64,000 nucleotides of DNA from Flagellimonas oceani (GTDB taxonomy: Bacteria; Bacteroidota; Bacteroidia; Flavobacteriales; Flavobacteriaceae): the NCBI RefSeq assembly GCF_011068285.1, contig NZ_CP049616.1, forward strand, positions 62,001 to 126,000, given 5' to 3'. Under the pieces are notes generated by a model that was not told the DNA's origin, searched no databases, and saw only the letters and a list, made by a program, of their open reading frames with translations. The position numbers and the translations under genes were made by a program. Shown piece by piece: positions 24,019-31,698 of this stretch (position 1 is its first letter; each line of letters starts with the position of its first letter).

Positions 24019-26109
24019 ATGCAAAGTTTTAGAACAGAGATAGAAAACCCAGTCGTAGAAAAGGACATCATTGAATTGGAGAAAAAAATTCGCCAGTTCA
24101 AAGGTGGGGAAGTGGATGAGGAAAAATTCCGTAGCCTACGTTTGGCACGTGGAGTTTATGGACAAAGGCAGCCCGGTGTACAGATGATTCGTATCAAGTT
24201 GCCCTATGGTAAGGTGACCTCCAATCAATTGCTCCGAATTGCCGATGTGTCGGATGAATATTCCCGTGGACGATTACATATCACCACCCGTCAGGATATC
24301 CAGATCCACTACGTGGATTTGGAACGTACCCCCGAACTTTGGGCACAACTGGAAAGGGATGATGTTACCATTCGCGAAGCTTGTGGAAATACCGTTCGTA
24401 ATGTAACTGCAAGTGAAACCGCTGGTATCGATGTGGACGAACCTTTCGATGTCTCACCATACGCACAAGCTGTGTTCGAATATTTCCTTAGAAACCCCAT
24501 CGGTCAGGAAATGGGAAGAAAATTCAAGGTCTCTTTCTCTGCGAGTGATGCCGATACCGGGCTTTCTTACATGCACGATCTTGGTTTTATCGCCAAAGAA
24601 AAAGATGGCGAACGAGGATTTAAAGTGATGTTGGCCGGAGGCCTAGGTTCACAACCACGCCACGCCGATGAACTGTACAGTTTTTTGCCCACCGATAAAA
24701 TAATTCCCTTAATGGAAGGTGTCATCCGTGTGTTTGACAGATATGGGGAGCGCAAGAGTAGGGCAAAGGCCCGTATGAAGTTTTTATTGAAGGATTTGGG
24801 ACTTGATGGTTTCAAAGAATTGTTGGAAGAAGAACAAACAGCGATCCCACATAAAACCTATCCCATCCATATTGAAGATTATCCCCAAGTAAAGGTTGCC
24901 CAAGTTGAAACTCCAGAAGTTTCCATAGAAGACCAAAACGCTTTCGAGGAATGGAAATCCACCAATTTGGTCCCTCAAAAGCAAGAAGGCTACGTGGCCA
25001 TCGGTATCAAAGTGCTATTGGGTGATTTCTATACCGATAAGGCCCGTGAATTGGCCAAATTGGTTCAGAACTATGCAGCTGGGGAGATTCGTTTGTCGTT
25101 GAGACAAAATATCTTGGTTCCGTATGTAAAAGAAGAATTGGTGCCATTCTTTTACCAAGAACTGAAGAAATTAGGCTTTGCAGAAGCAGGATATAATAAA
25201 GCTTTGGATATCACCGCATGTCCAGGAACGGATACCTGTAACTTGGGAATTGCCAGTAGTACGGGAATCGCCGATGAGTTGGAACGGGTCATCAAAGCAG
25301 AATACCCACAGTACATCAAAAACCCTGATGTGGTCATTAAGATCAGTGGTTGTATGAATGCGTGCGGACAGCACAATATGGCACATATCGGTTTTCAGGG
25401 AATGTCCGTCAGAACAAAGGATAAATTAGTGGCACCAGCGCTTCAGGTGTTGTTGGGAGGTGGAAACTTTGGAGATGGTAAAGCGAGGTTTGCAGACAAA
25501 GTGGCCAAAATTCCAAGTAAAAGAGGGCCGCAAGCCTTGCGCCTAATCTTGGATGATTTTGAGGCCAATGGAAACGGAGCATCCTTTACCGATTATTATG
25601 AGGAAAAAGGACAGATTTATTTCTATGATTTCTTGAAGCCTTTGACCGATGTGGACAACCTGACCCAAGAAGATTTTATCGACTGGGGGAATGATGAAAA
25701 ATATAAAAAAGAGATTGGAATCGGTGAGTGCGCCGGGGTCATCGTTGACCTTGTGGCCACCCTCTTCCTTGAAAGCCAAGAGAAGATAGAAAATGCAGAG
25801 GAGGCCATCAAAGAAGGTAAATGGGCAGCTAGTATTTACTATTCCTATCAATCCATAGTGAACTCTGCCAAGGCATTGTTGACAGCGGAGAAAGTGAAGA
25901 CCAATACCCACGCAAGCATCATCAAGGATTTTGATGAACTGTACGTGGAGACTGGAAAAATAGCCTTTGAGGGCGGGTTTGACAAAGTAGCCCTTCAGTT
26001 GAACAAGAACGAACCATCCGAAGCTTTTGCGAAAAGCTATGTGGAAGATGCCAAAACGGTTTTGACCAAATTGGAAACGTTCAGAAAAATGGAGTTGGAA
26101 CATGCGTAG
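24019..26109 (+). CDS. Siroheme nitrite/sulfite reductase with C-terminal HEPN-like domain
   Basis: The 696-residue protein has the duplicated NiR/SiR fold. RLARGVYGQRQPGVQMIRIK and GRLHITTRQDIQIHYV are the first half-domain. The 4Fe-4S/siroheme cysteines are in TACPGTDTCNLG and KISGCMNACGQHNM. In the cys operon it should reduce sulfite to sulfide with ferredoxin. About residues 567-696 are extra: an all-helical stretch with AAIYYSY-like and AKALLTAEKVKTNTHASI features that resembles HEPN domains, though without the RxxxxH nuclease motif. Its last 8 nt overlap the SUMT gene, which supplies the siroheme precursor. Confidence 0.9.
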   Translation: MQSFRTEIENPVVEKDIIELEKKIRQFKGGEVDEEKFRSLRLARGVYGQRQPGVQMIRIKLPYGKVTSNQLLRIADVSDEYSRGRLHITTRQDIQIHYVDLERTPELWAQLERDDVTIREACGNTVRNVTASETAGIDVDEPFDVSPYAQAVFEYFLRNPIGQEMGRKFKVSFSASDADTGLSYMHDLGFIAKEKDGERGFKVMLAGGLGSQPRHADELYSFLPTDKIIPLMEGVIRVFDRYGERKSRAKARMKFLLKDLGLDGFKELLEEEQTAIPHKTYPIHIEDYPQVKVAQVETPEVSIEDQNAFEEWKSTNLVPQKQEGYVAIGIKVLLGDFYTDKARELAKLVQNYAAGEIRLSLRQNILVPYVKEELVPFFYQELKKLGFAEAGYNKALDITACPGTDTCNLGIASSTGIADELERVIKAEYPQYIKNPDVVIKISGCMNACGQHNMAHIGFQGMSVRTKDKLVAPALQVLLGGGNFGDGKARFADKVAKIPSKRGPQALRLILDDFEANGNGASFTDYYEEKGQIYFYDFLKPLTDVDNLTQEDFIDWGNDEKYKKEIGIGECAGVIVDLVATLFLESQEKIENAEEAIKEGKWAASIYYSYQSIVNSAKALLTAEKVKTNTHASIIKDFDELYVETGKIAFEGGFDKVALQLNKNEPSEAFAKSYVEDAKTVLTKLETFRKMELEHA

Positions 26110-26878
26110 GGGAAAATTAACCGTAGTGGGCGCAGGCCCAGGCGATGTGGATTTAATCACACTGAAAGGCGTCAAGGCCTTGCAAAGTGCAGATGTAGTG
26201 CTGTACGATGCATTGGTGTCATCCGAGTTATTGGAGTATGCAACCAATGCTGAAAACATATTTGTGGGCAAGCGAAAAGGATGTTATTCCTACCAACAAA
26301 ATCAAATCAACGATTTGATAGTGGAACGCGCACGTCAAGGATTACACGTAGTGCGGTTAAAAGGAGGTGACCCATTTGTGTTTGGTAGAGGTGCCGAAGA
26401 AATGGAACATGCAGCCAGATTTGGAGTAGAAGTAGAGGTGGTTCCCGGAATATCATCATCGGTATCCGTACCAGCATCTCAAAACATCCCTGTGACCAAA
26501 AGAGGCGCTGCCGAAAGTTTCTGGGTAATAACGGGGACTACCAAAGAACATAAATTGTCCAATGATGTTGCCTTGGCCGCAAAATCCAATGCAACCGTCA
26601 TCATCCTTATGGGAATGTCCAAATTGGGTGAGATAATGGACCTCTTTAAAAAGGAAGAAAAAGAAAATACACCAGTGGCCATCATTCAAAACGGTACCAC
26701 TGAAAACGAGAAGATTGGAATTGGCACTGTTGCTTCGATTGAGCACAAGGCAAAGGAGCAGCAGCTGTCAAATCCAGCTATAATCGTAATTGGCGAGGTG
26801 GTAAATCATCGTCAGCAAATATTGGATATTCAAAACCAATATCAACTGCAGGGAAAAGAATTGTTTGAAAAAGTGTAA
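26102..26878 (+). CDS. cobA: Uroporphyrinogen-III C-methyltransferase (SUMT)
   Basis: The 258-residue protein has KLTVVGAGPGDVDLITLKG (SAM-binding start), YDALVS, the VRLKGGDPFVFGRGAEE signature, PGISSSVSVPASQNIPVTKR, and ending motifs of the family. It transfers two methyl groups from SAM to uroporphyrinogen III, giving precorrin-2 for siroheme. It overlaps the sulfite reductase gene by 8 nt, so cofactor and apoenzyme are made together. The dehydrogenase/ferrochelatase step is not in this window. Confidence 0.95.
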   Translation: MRRGKLTVVGAGPGDVDLITLKGVKALQSADVVLYDALVSSELLEYATNAENIFVGKRKGCYSYQQNQINDLIVERARQGLHVVRLKGGDPFVFGRGAEEMEHAARFGVEVEVVPGISSSVSVPASQNIPVTKRGAAESFWVITGTTKEHKLSNDVALAAKSNATVIILMGMSKLGEIMDLFKKEEKENTPVAIIQNGTTENEKIGIGTVASIEHKAKEQQLSNPAIIVIGEVVNHRQQILDIQNQYQLQGKELFEKV

Positions 26879-26892
26879 ATAAAATGTCAGCT

Positions 26893-26931
26893 CTTTAGGT
26901 CCCTGAGCCATGTCGAAGGGACTTTAAAGAC
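26893..26931. repeat. REP-like palindrome between the SUMT and ferredoxin-NADP reductase genes
   Basis: Stem GTCCC (26899-26903) pairs with GGGAC (26918-26922) around TGAGCCATGTCGAA; outer arms CTTTAG and CTTTAAAG extend it. The centre TGAGCnnnGTCGAA matches the elements flanking the GIY-YIG gene, while the stem bases differ yet still pair. Confidence 0.7.
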
Positions 26932-26948
26932 CAATTAAAAGCAAAATT

Positions 26949-28010
26949 ATGATCAAAACAGATATCATTATAATCGGGGCAGGACCAACAGGTTTGTTCA
27001 CCGTTTTTGAAGCGGGATTGCTTAAATTAAAATGTCATTTAATAGACGCCTTGGCGCAGCCAGGCGGGCAATGCTCTGAAATTTATCCAAAGAAGCCCAT
27101 TTACGATATTCCGGCCTATCCAGAAATTTTAGCGGGAACGTTGGTGGATAACCTAATGGAACAGATCAAGCCCTTCGAGCCTGGTTTTACCTTGGGAGAA
27201 CGTGCGGAAACCTTGGACAAGCAAGAAGATGGCTCCTATATCGTTACCACCAATAAAGGAACCCGGCACCACGCACCTGTGGTTGTGATTGCTGGCGGAC
27301 TCGGTTCTTTTGAGCCAAGAAAACCCATGATTCCAAATATTGAGTTGTTCGAGAGCAAGGGAGTGGAGTACATGGTAAAAGATCCCGAGCAGTTCCGTGA
27401 TAAGAAAGTTGTAATTTCCGGTGGCGGTGACTCCGCATTGGACTGGGCCATATTCTTGGCCGATGTAGCTTCCGAAGTTTCCTTGGTACACCGTAGAAAT
27501 GAATTCCGAGGAGCATTGGATTCCGTGGAAAAAGCAAGAGAATTGGCCAAATTGGGCAAAATACGATTGTTTACAAAGGCTGAGGTAAAAGAAATCCACG
27601 GCAAGGAAGATTTGCACGCCGTGGTCATCAAGTACAACGATGAGGAAAAGGAATCAACTTATGTAGAGACCGATTTCTTTATTCCATTGTTCGGATTGTC
27701 CCCAAAATTGGGCCCGATAGGCGATTGGGGATTGGAAATCGAAAAAAACGCCATCAAAGTGAACAACGCCAAGGATTACCAGACCAATCTTCCGGGAGTT
27801 TTTGCCATAGGCGATGTAAATACGTATCCAGGAAAGCTCAAGTTGATTCTGTCCGGATTCCATGAGGCTGCCGTAATGTGTCAATTTGCCTATCAAATCA
27901 TCAACCCAGATAAGCGATTTGTGATGAAATATACCACCGTTGGAGGTGTACAAGGATTTGATGGTTCCAAAAAAGAAGCCAAAAAAGAAGTCGTGCAGAG
28001 CATCGATTAA
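26949..28010 (+). CDS. Ferredoxin-NADP(+) reductase, thioredoxin-reductase-like
   Basis: The 353-residue flavoprotein has an N-terminal FAD site (IIIIGAGPTGLFTVFEAGLL), GQCSEIYPKKPIYDIPAYPE, an NADP site VVISGGGDSALDWAIFLADV, and FAIGDVNTYPGKLKLILSGFHEA. The CxxC redox pair of thioredoxin reductase is missing, which together with length marks the YumC/Chlorobium FNR type. It would pass NADPH electrons through ferredoxin to the sulfite reductase encoded upstream. It is last in the cys operon, and a terminator follows. Confidence 0.9.
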   Translation: MIKTDIIIIGAGPTGLFTVFEAGLLKLKCHLIDALAQPGGQCSEIYPKKPIYDIPAYPEILAGTLVDNLMEQIKPFEPGFTLGERAETLDKQEDGSYIVTTNKGTRHHAPVVVIAGGLGSFEPRKPMIPNIELFESKGVEYMVKDPEQFRDKKVVISGGGDSALDWAIFLADVASEVSLVHRRNEFRGALDSVEKARELAKLGKIRLFTKAEVKEIHGKEDLHAVVIKYNDEEKESTYVETDFFIPLFGLSPKLGPIGDWGLEIEKNAIKVNNAKDYQTNLPGVFAIGDVNTYPGKLKLILSGFHEAAVMCQFAYQIINPDKRFVMKYTTVGGVQGFDGSKKEAKKEVVQSID

Positions 28011-28034
28011 CGATAATAGTTTTTAGAAGCGAAC

Positions 28035-28069
28035 ACACCTTTCAAGAGCGATTTTGAAGGGTGTTTTTG
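28035..28069 (+). terminator. Rho-independent terminator ending the cys operon
   Basis: ACACCTTTCAA (28035-28045) pairs with TTGAAGGGTGT (28054-28064), with one T-G wobble, and is followed by a T-rich tract. Confidence 0.85.
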
Positions 28070-28100
28070 TTTTTGAAGTATATTTGAATTTTACAAAAAT

Positions 28101-29018
28101 ATGGAGGCGACTTTCACATTGCGTGATTTTTATGGAAAGCTTGGTCTGCCCATTCCTGAAAACATCGGAAAGGATATCGGACATTTCAATGTTTTCAATA
28201 TTGCCGAATATCGTACGCGATTGAGCAAAGGTGAGATGCGCTACGATAGACGGGCATATTTTAAAATCAGCTTGATTAATGGAAAAAATAGAGCGGAATA
28301 TGCGGACAAGGTTATCGATATAGATAATAAGGCACTATTGTTCGCTTCACCAAGGATTCCATACAACTATGTCCCCCAAAACGATGAACAGTCTGGTTAT
28401 TTTTGTGTGTTCACGGATAACTTTTTATCCAAGGACAAGAGTGGTGTCATCCTTGAAACGTTGCCAATTTTTCATCCCGGAGGCTACCCTATCCTCAATA
28501 TTTCAGATGAAGATTATATAGCGTTGGAACAAGTTTTCCAAAAAATGGATAAGGAATTGTCCTCTGATTACCCCTTCAAATTTGACCTGATACGTGCCTA
28601 CGTAATCGAACTGTTGCATATGGGGCAGAAATTGCATCCGGTTAAAGCTCAGGAAAACACGAGAAATGCGGCGATTCGCATTACTGATATGTTTGTGGAG
28701 CTGTTGGAACGTCAATTTCCCGTCAACACACCTGCACGACCATTGATGCTCAAAACGGCAAACGATTTTGCGGAACGATTGGCGATACATCCCAACCATC
28801 TCAATAAAGTCCTTAAAGAAACTACGGGAAGCACGACCACTGAGGTGATTCATGCCAGAATTTTCGAAGAGGCTAAAATACTGTTGAACAGCACCGATTG
28901 GAACATTTCCGAAATAGCGTATAGCCTTGGCTTCGAAGAAGTGGCCCATTTCTCCAACTTCTTCAAAAAGCATGTGCAGCTATCTCCTTTAAAGTTTAGG
29001 TCCGCCGTCAAAATTTGA
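28101..29018 (+). CDS. AraC-family transcriptional regulator
   Basis: The 305-residue protein has an N-terminal cupin-like sensing half, then two helix-turn-helix motifs of the AraC domain (about residues 205-305: ANDFAERLAIHPNHLNKVLK, then WNISEIAYSLGFEEVAHFSN). The ending FFKKHVQLSPLKFR is the family signature. Its ligand is unknown. The SDR gene 84 bp downstream has its own -7 box, and AraC/SDR pairs like this are common, so the SDR gene is the likely target. Confidence 0.9.
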   Translation: MEATFTLRDFYGKLGLPIPENIGKDIGHFNVFNIAEYRTRLSKGEMRYDRRAYFKISLINGKNRAEYADKVIDIDNKALLFASPRIPYNYVPQNDEQSGYFCVFTDNFLSKDKSGVILETLPIFHPGGYPILNISDEDYIALEQVFQKMDKELSSDYPFKFDLIRAYVIELLHMGQKLHPVKAQENTRNAAIRITDMFVELLERQFPVNTPARPLMLKTANDFAERLAIHPNHLNKVLKETTGSTTTEVIHARIFEEAKILLNSTDWNISEIAYSLGFEEVAHFSNFFKKHVQLSPLKFRSAVKI

Positions 29019-29070
29019 TTTTTGCAAAAAATAGATTGATTCATACAACCCTACCGAGGGCATACGGGAC

Positions 29071-29078
29071 TAATTTTG
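29071..29078 (+). promoter_or_regulatory. -7 promoter box of the SDR gene
   Basis: TAATTTTG matches TAnnTTTG and ends 24 nt before the start codon. The missing -33 TTG would fit an activator-dependent promoter under the AraC protein encoded upstream. Confidence 0.45.
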
Positions 29079-29102
29079 TTTTGAATTCAAAAATCAATTG
29101 AC

Positions 29103-29864
29103 ATGAACAAAGCAAAAATAGCATTGGTTACCGGTGGAAGCCGCGGACTTGGGGAGAACATGGCCATCAACTTGGCCAAAAAAGGTCTTAACGTATTGTT
29201 GACATACCACAGCAACAAAGAAGAAGCGGACAAAACAGTAAGAGAAGTTGAAGAGCTAGGTCAAAAAGCCTACGCATTGCAATTGGATGTTGCCGAAAGC
29301 AAAAGTTTCGATGCCTTTGTAGGTGAAGTCAAAAATGCGCTTACAACCCAATTTGATGCTTCAAAACTGGATTATTTGGTCAATAATGCAGGTATCGGAA
29401 TCAATGCGCCCATAACCGAGACTACCGAGCAAGACTTGGACACTTTGGTGAACATTCATTTTAAAGGGGCATTTTTCTTGACCCAGAAATTACTCCCGAT
29501 CATGGCGGACGGAGGCGGTATCGTTAACATCTCAAGCGGTTTGGCACGTTTTTCGTTCCCGGGTTATTCGGTTTACGGTTCTATGAAAGCTGCTATCGAG
29601 GCATTGACCCGATACCAAGCAAAAGAATTGGGGTCACGTAAAATTAGGTCGAATGTAGTGGCGCCCGGTGCCATCGAAACGGATTTTGGTGGCGGCACCA
29701 ACAAAAATGATGAAGATAAAAGAGCAGCTATCGCGAATTTTACAGCTTTGGGCCGAGTTGGCATTCCAAGCGATATTGGCGGGGTAGTGGCATTTCTTTG
29801 TACCGATGATGCCAAATGGGTAAATGCCCAACGAATTGAAGTGTCTGGCGGAATGCTGGTTTAA
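29103..29864 (+). CDS. Short-chain dehydrogenase/reductase
   Basis: The 253-residue protein has the Rossmann start VTGGSRGLGENMAINLAKKG, NNAGIGINAP, catalytic Ser in NISSGLARFSFPGYS, and Tyr/Lys in YGSMKAAIEAL. The PGAIETDFGG segment and a C-terminal VSGGM are also typical. It is an NAD(P)-dependent oxidoreductase of unknown substrate; FabG-like 3-oxoacyl reductases are the closest general type. It stands alone between an AraC regulator and a GNRA-loop terminator. Confidence 0.88.
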   Translation: MNKAKIALVTGGSRGLGENMAINLAKKGLNVLLTYHSNKEEADKTVREVEELGQKAYALQLDVAESKSFDAFVGEVKNALTTQFDASKLDYLVNNAGIGINAPITETTEQDLDTLVNIHFKGAFFLTQKLLPIMADGGGIVNISSGLARFSFPGYSVYGSMKAAIEALTRYQAKELGSRKIRSNVVAPGAIETDFGGGTNKNDEDKRAAIANFTALGRVGIPSDIGGVVAFLCTDDAKWVNAQRIEVSGGMLV

Positions 29865-29885
29865 AATCATCACAAAATGCAAGTT

Positions 29886-29917
29886 AAAACGGGTCGAGCA
29901 ATCGACCCGTTTTTTTA
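29886..29917 (+). terminator. Rho-independent terminator after the SDR gene
   Basis: A perfect 12-bp stem AAAACGGGTCGA / TCGACCCGTTTT closes a GCAA tetraloop (GNRA type) and is followed by more T. Confidence 0.92.
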
Positions 29918-29949
29918 TTGTTGCATTTGTAAAAATTCAGGGGCTTTTT

Positions 29950-29980
29950 TTGCTTTTCACTCGGGAGTACCGTTTCTTTG
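29950..29980 (+). promoter_or_regulatory. Probable promoter of the metH riboswitch transcript
   Basis: TTG (29950-29952), 20 bp, then TTTCTTTG (29973-29980), one mismatch from TAnnTTTG. Transcription would start around 29987, about 22 nt before riboswitch P1. Confidence 0.4.
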
Positions 29981-30008
29981 CAGTTCAGTTCATTTATAAA
30001 TTGAAAGT

Positions 30009-30146
30009 GTTATCAAGAAAGGTGGAGGGATTGGACCCTTTGAAGCCTTAGCAACCCTCGACTTCGAGAAGGTGCTACATTCTACCCTTGTCTTGAATTT
30101 TTTTCAAGACCTTTTAGGAAGTTTAACCTGTAAGGGGAAGGATAAC
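30009..30146 (+). promoter_or_regulatory. SAM-I (S-box) riboswitch with enlarged P4, upstream of metH
   Basis: The core repeats that of the first riboswitch almost exactly (CAAGAAAGGTGGAGGGA, GGACCCTTTGAAGCC, TTAGCAACCC, GAAGGTGCTAC). P1 is GTTATC (30009-30014) with GATAAC (30141-30146). Between the end of the core and the 3' P1 strand there are about 60 nt instead of about 26. CCCTT (30085-30089) can pair with AAGGG (30132-30136) as P4, enclosing an extra perfect 8-bp hairpin GTCTTGAA / TTCAAGAC (30090-30110). SAM should reduce expression of metH and metF. Confidence 0.9.
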
Positions 30147-30218
30147 GTAAAGTGTTCATCACGGTACCTGCGCACATTTCTTGATTTCGTTACATCCTTT
30201 TTTAAAGGAAATTATGCT

Positions 30219-31232
30219 ATGGAAAAAATTGAAGACATACTGAAGAAACGGATTTTAGTGCTGGACGGGGCAATGGGCACCATGCTACAGCAATATAAGT
30301 TCAAAGAAGAAGATTTTAGGGGCGAACGTTTCAAGGATTGGCCCACTGATTTGCAGGGAAACAACGATTTGTTGTCCTTGACCCAGCCAGAGGCCGTAAA
30401 GGAAGTCCATCGAAAATTTTTGGAAGCTGGTGCGGACATTTTGGAAACCAATACCTTCTCGGGTACAACCATTGCCATGGCAGACTACGGCATGGAAGAA
30501 TTAGTATACGAACTCAATTATGAATCGGCCAAACTTGCAAAGCAAGTAGCCGAAGAATTCACCCAAAAAGACCCGAACAAGCCAAGGTTTGTTGCCGGTA
30601 GTATTGGCCCCACCAATAAAACGGCCAGTATGTCTCCCGATGTAAACGACCCCGGGTTTCGTGCCATTTCTTTTGATGAACTCCGTGTTGCCTATAAACA
30701 GCAGGTAGAGGCCCTGCTCGATGGTGGCTCGGACATTTTATTGGTAGAGACCATTTTTGATACATTGAATGCCAAAGCCGCTCTTTTTGCTATTGAGGAA
30801 GTAAAGGATGAACGCAATATCGAAGTCCCCGTAATGGTCAGTGGCACCATTACCGATGCTTCGGGAAGAACGTTGTCCGGACAGACCGCCGAAGCATTTT
30901 TGATTTCCATTTCCCATATTCCCATTTTATCCGTTGGATTCAATTGCGCCTTGGGAGCCAAGCAATTGGTGCCTCATTTGGAGGTTGTTTCGGCGAAATC
31001 AGCATATGCTATTTCGGCGCATCCAAATGCGGGACTGCCCAATGCCTTTGGCGAATACGACGAAACACCCGAGCAGATGGCCGCCCAGATCAAGGAATAT
31101 GTAGAGAAAGGATTGGTGAACATTGTGGGTGGCTGCTGCGGGACTACCCCGGATCATATCAAAGCCATTGCAGATGTGGTAAAAGAATACAGTCCCAGAA
31201 AAACTGAGCAAGCATATGGAACGTCTATTTAA
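30219..31232 (+). CDS. metH: Methionine synthase part 1: homocysteine methyltransferase domain
   Basis: ATG at 30219 is chosen over an open frame that reaches back into the riboswitch. It gives [20 protein letters not shown] and 337 residues, the size of the stand-alone homocysteine-binding module. Zn-binding cysteines are present in GFNCALGA and [10 protein letters not shown]. This module gives its methyl-accepting homocysteine to the cobalamin module encoded at 31699. The split of MetH into two genes is known in Bacteroidetes. The 3' end overlaps a lipoprotein gene by 17 nt. Confidence 0.95.
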   Translation: MEKIEDILKKRILVLDGAMGTMLQQYKFKEEDFRGERFKDWPTDLQGNNDLLSLTQPEAVKEVHRKFLEAGADILETNTFSGTTIAMADYGMEELVYELNYESAKLAKQVAEEFTQKDPNKPRFVAGSIGPTNKTASMSPDVNDPGFRAISFDELRVAYKQQVEALLDGGSDILLVETIFDTLNAKAALFAIEEVKDERNIEVPVMVSGTITDASGRTLSGQTAEAFLISISHIPILSVGFNCALGAKQLVPHLEVVSAKSAYAISAHPNAGLPNAFGEYDETPEQMAAQIKEYVEKGLVNIVGGCCGTTPDHIKAIADVVKEYSPRKTEQAYGTSI

Positions 31233-31689
31233 CAAATCAATTTTAATGTTGGCCCTTATGGCTTTGGTATCTTGTGGAGATAAAGAAAAAGCCGAAAAAA
31301 ATGAAACCGTAATCGTTGCGGCCCAAAATGAAATAAAGGGAAGTTGGCTCTTGGTTTATGGGGAAACAAGGACAGCGGATACCGTAGAAGTGAAAGACCT
31401 GTCCGATACTGAATTTATAAAGATATTGAACGAGGACCATTTTGCCTTTTTCAACCAAAATAAAGATACCGCCGAGGGGTTTTACGGAGGAGGTGGGACA
31501 TACTCCCTAAAAGGAAATGTGTACACCGAGCGGTTGGATTATATTGGAGCGAAAGAATTACGGGGCCATGAATTTACCTTTGAAATAGCAATCAAAGGGG
31601 ACACACTTATCCAATCTGGGGTAGAGGATGTGCCCGATGCAGGTATAAATAGGCATATTGTAGAAAAGTATATACGAATCAAGGATTAA
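31216..31689 (+). CDS. Unknown lipoprotein, lipocalin-like beta protein, inserted between the two metH genes
   Basis: This 157-residue protein has a lipoprotein signal ([20 protein letters not shown]), so the mature protein starts at Cys20. The body has [12 protein letters not shown], a central FAFFNQNKD and [15 protein letters not shown], a pattern of short beta strands seen in lipocalin-like/DUF4488-type proteins, but I cannot assign a family firmly. It overlaps metH part 1 by 17 nt and ends 9 nt before part 2, so it is translated within the methionine synthase operon. Confidence 0.8.
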   Translation: MERLFNKSILMLALMALVSCGDKEKAEKNETVIVAAQNEIKGSWLLVYGETRTADTVEVKDLSDTEFIKILNEDHFAFFNQNKDTAEGFYGGGGTYSLKGNVYTERLDYIGAKELRGHEFTFEIAIKGDTLIQSGVEDVPDAGINRHIVEKYIRIKD

Positions 31690-31698
31690 CCAATAGTA

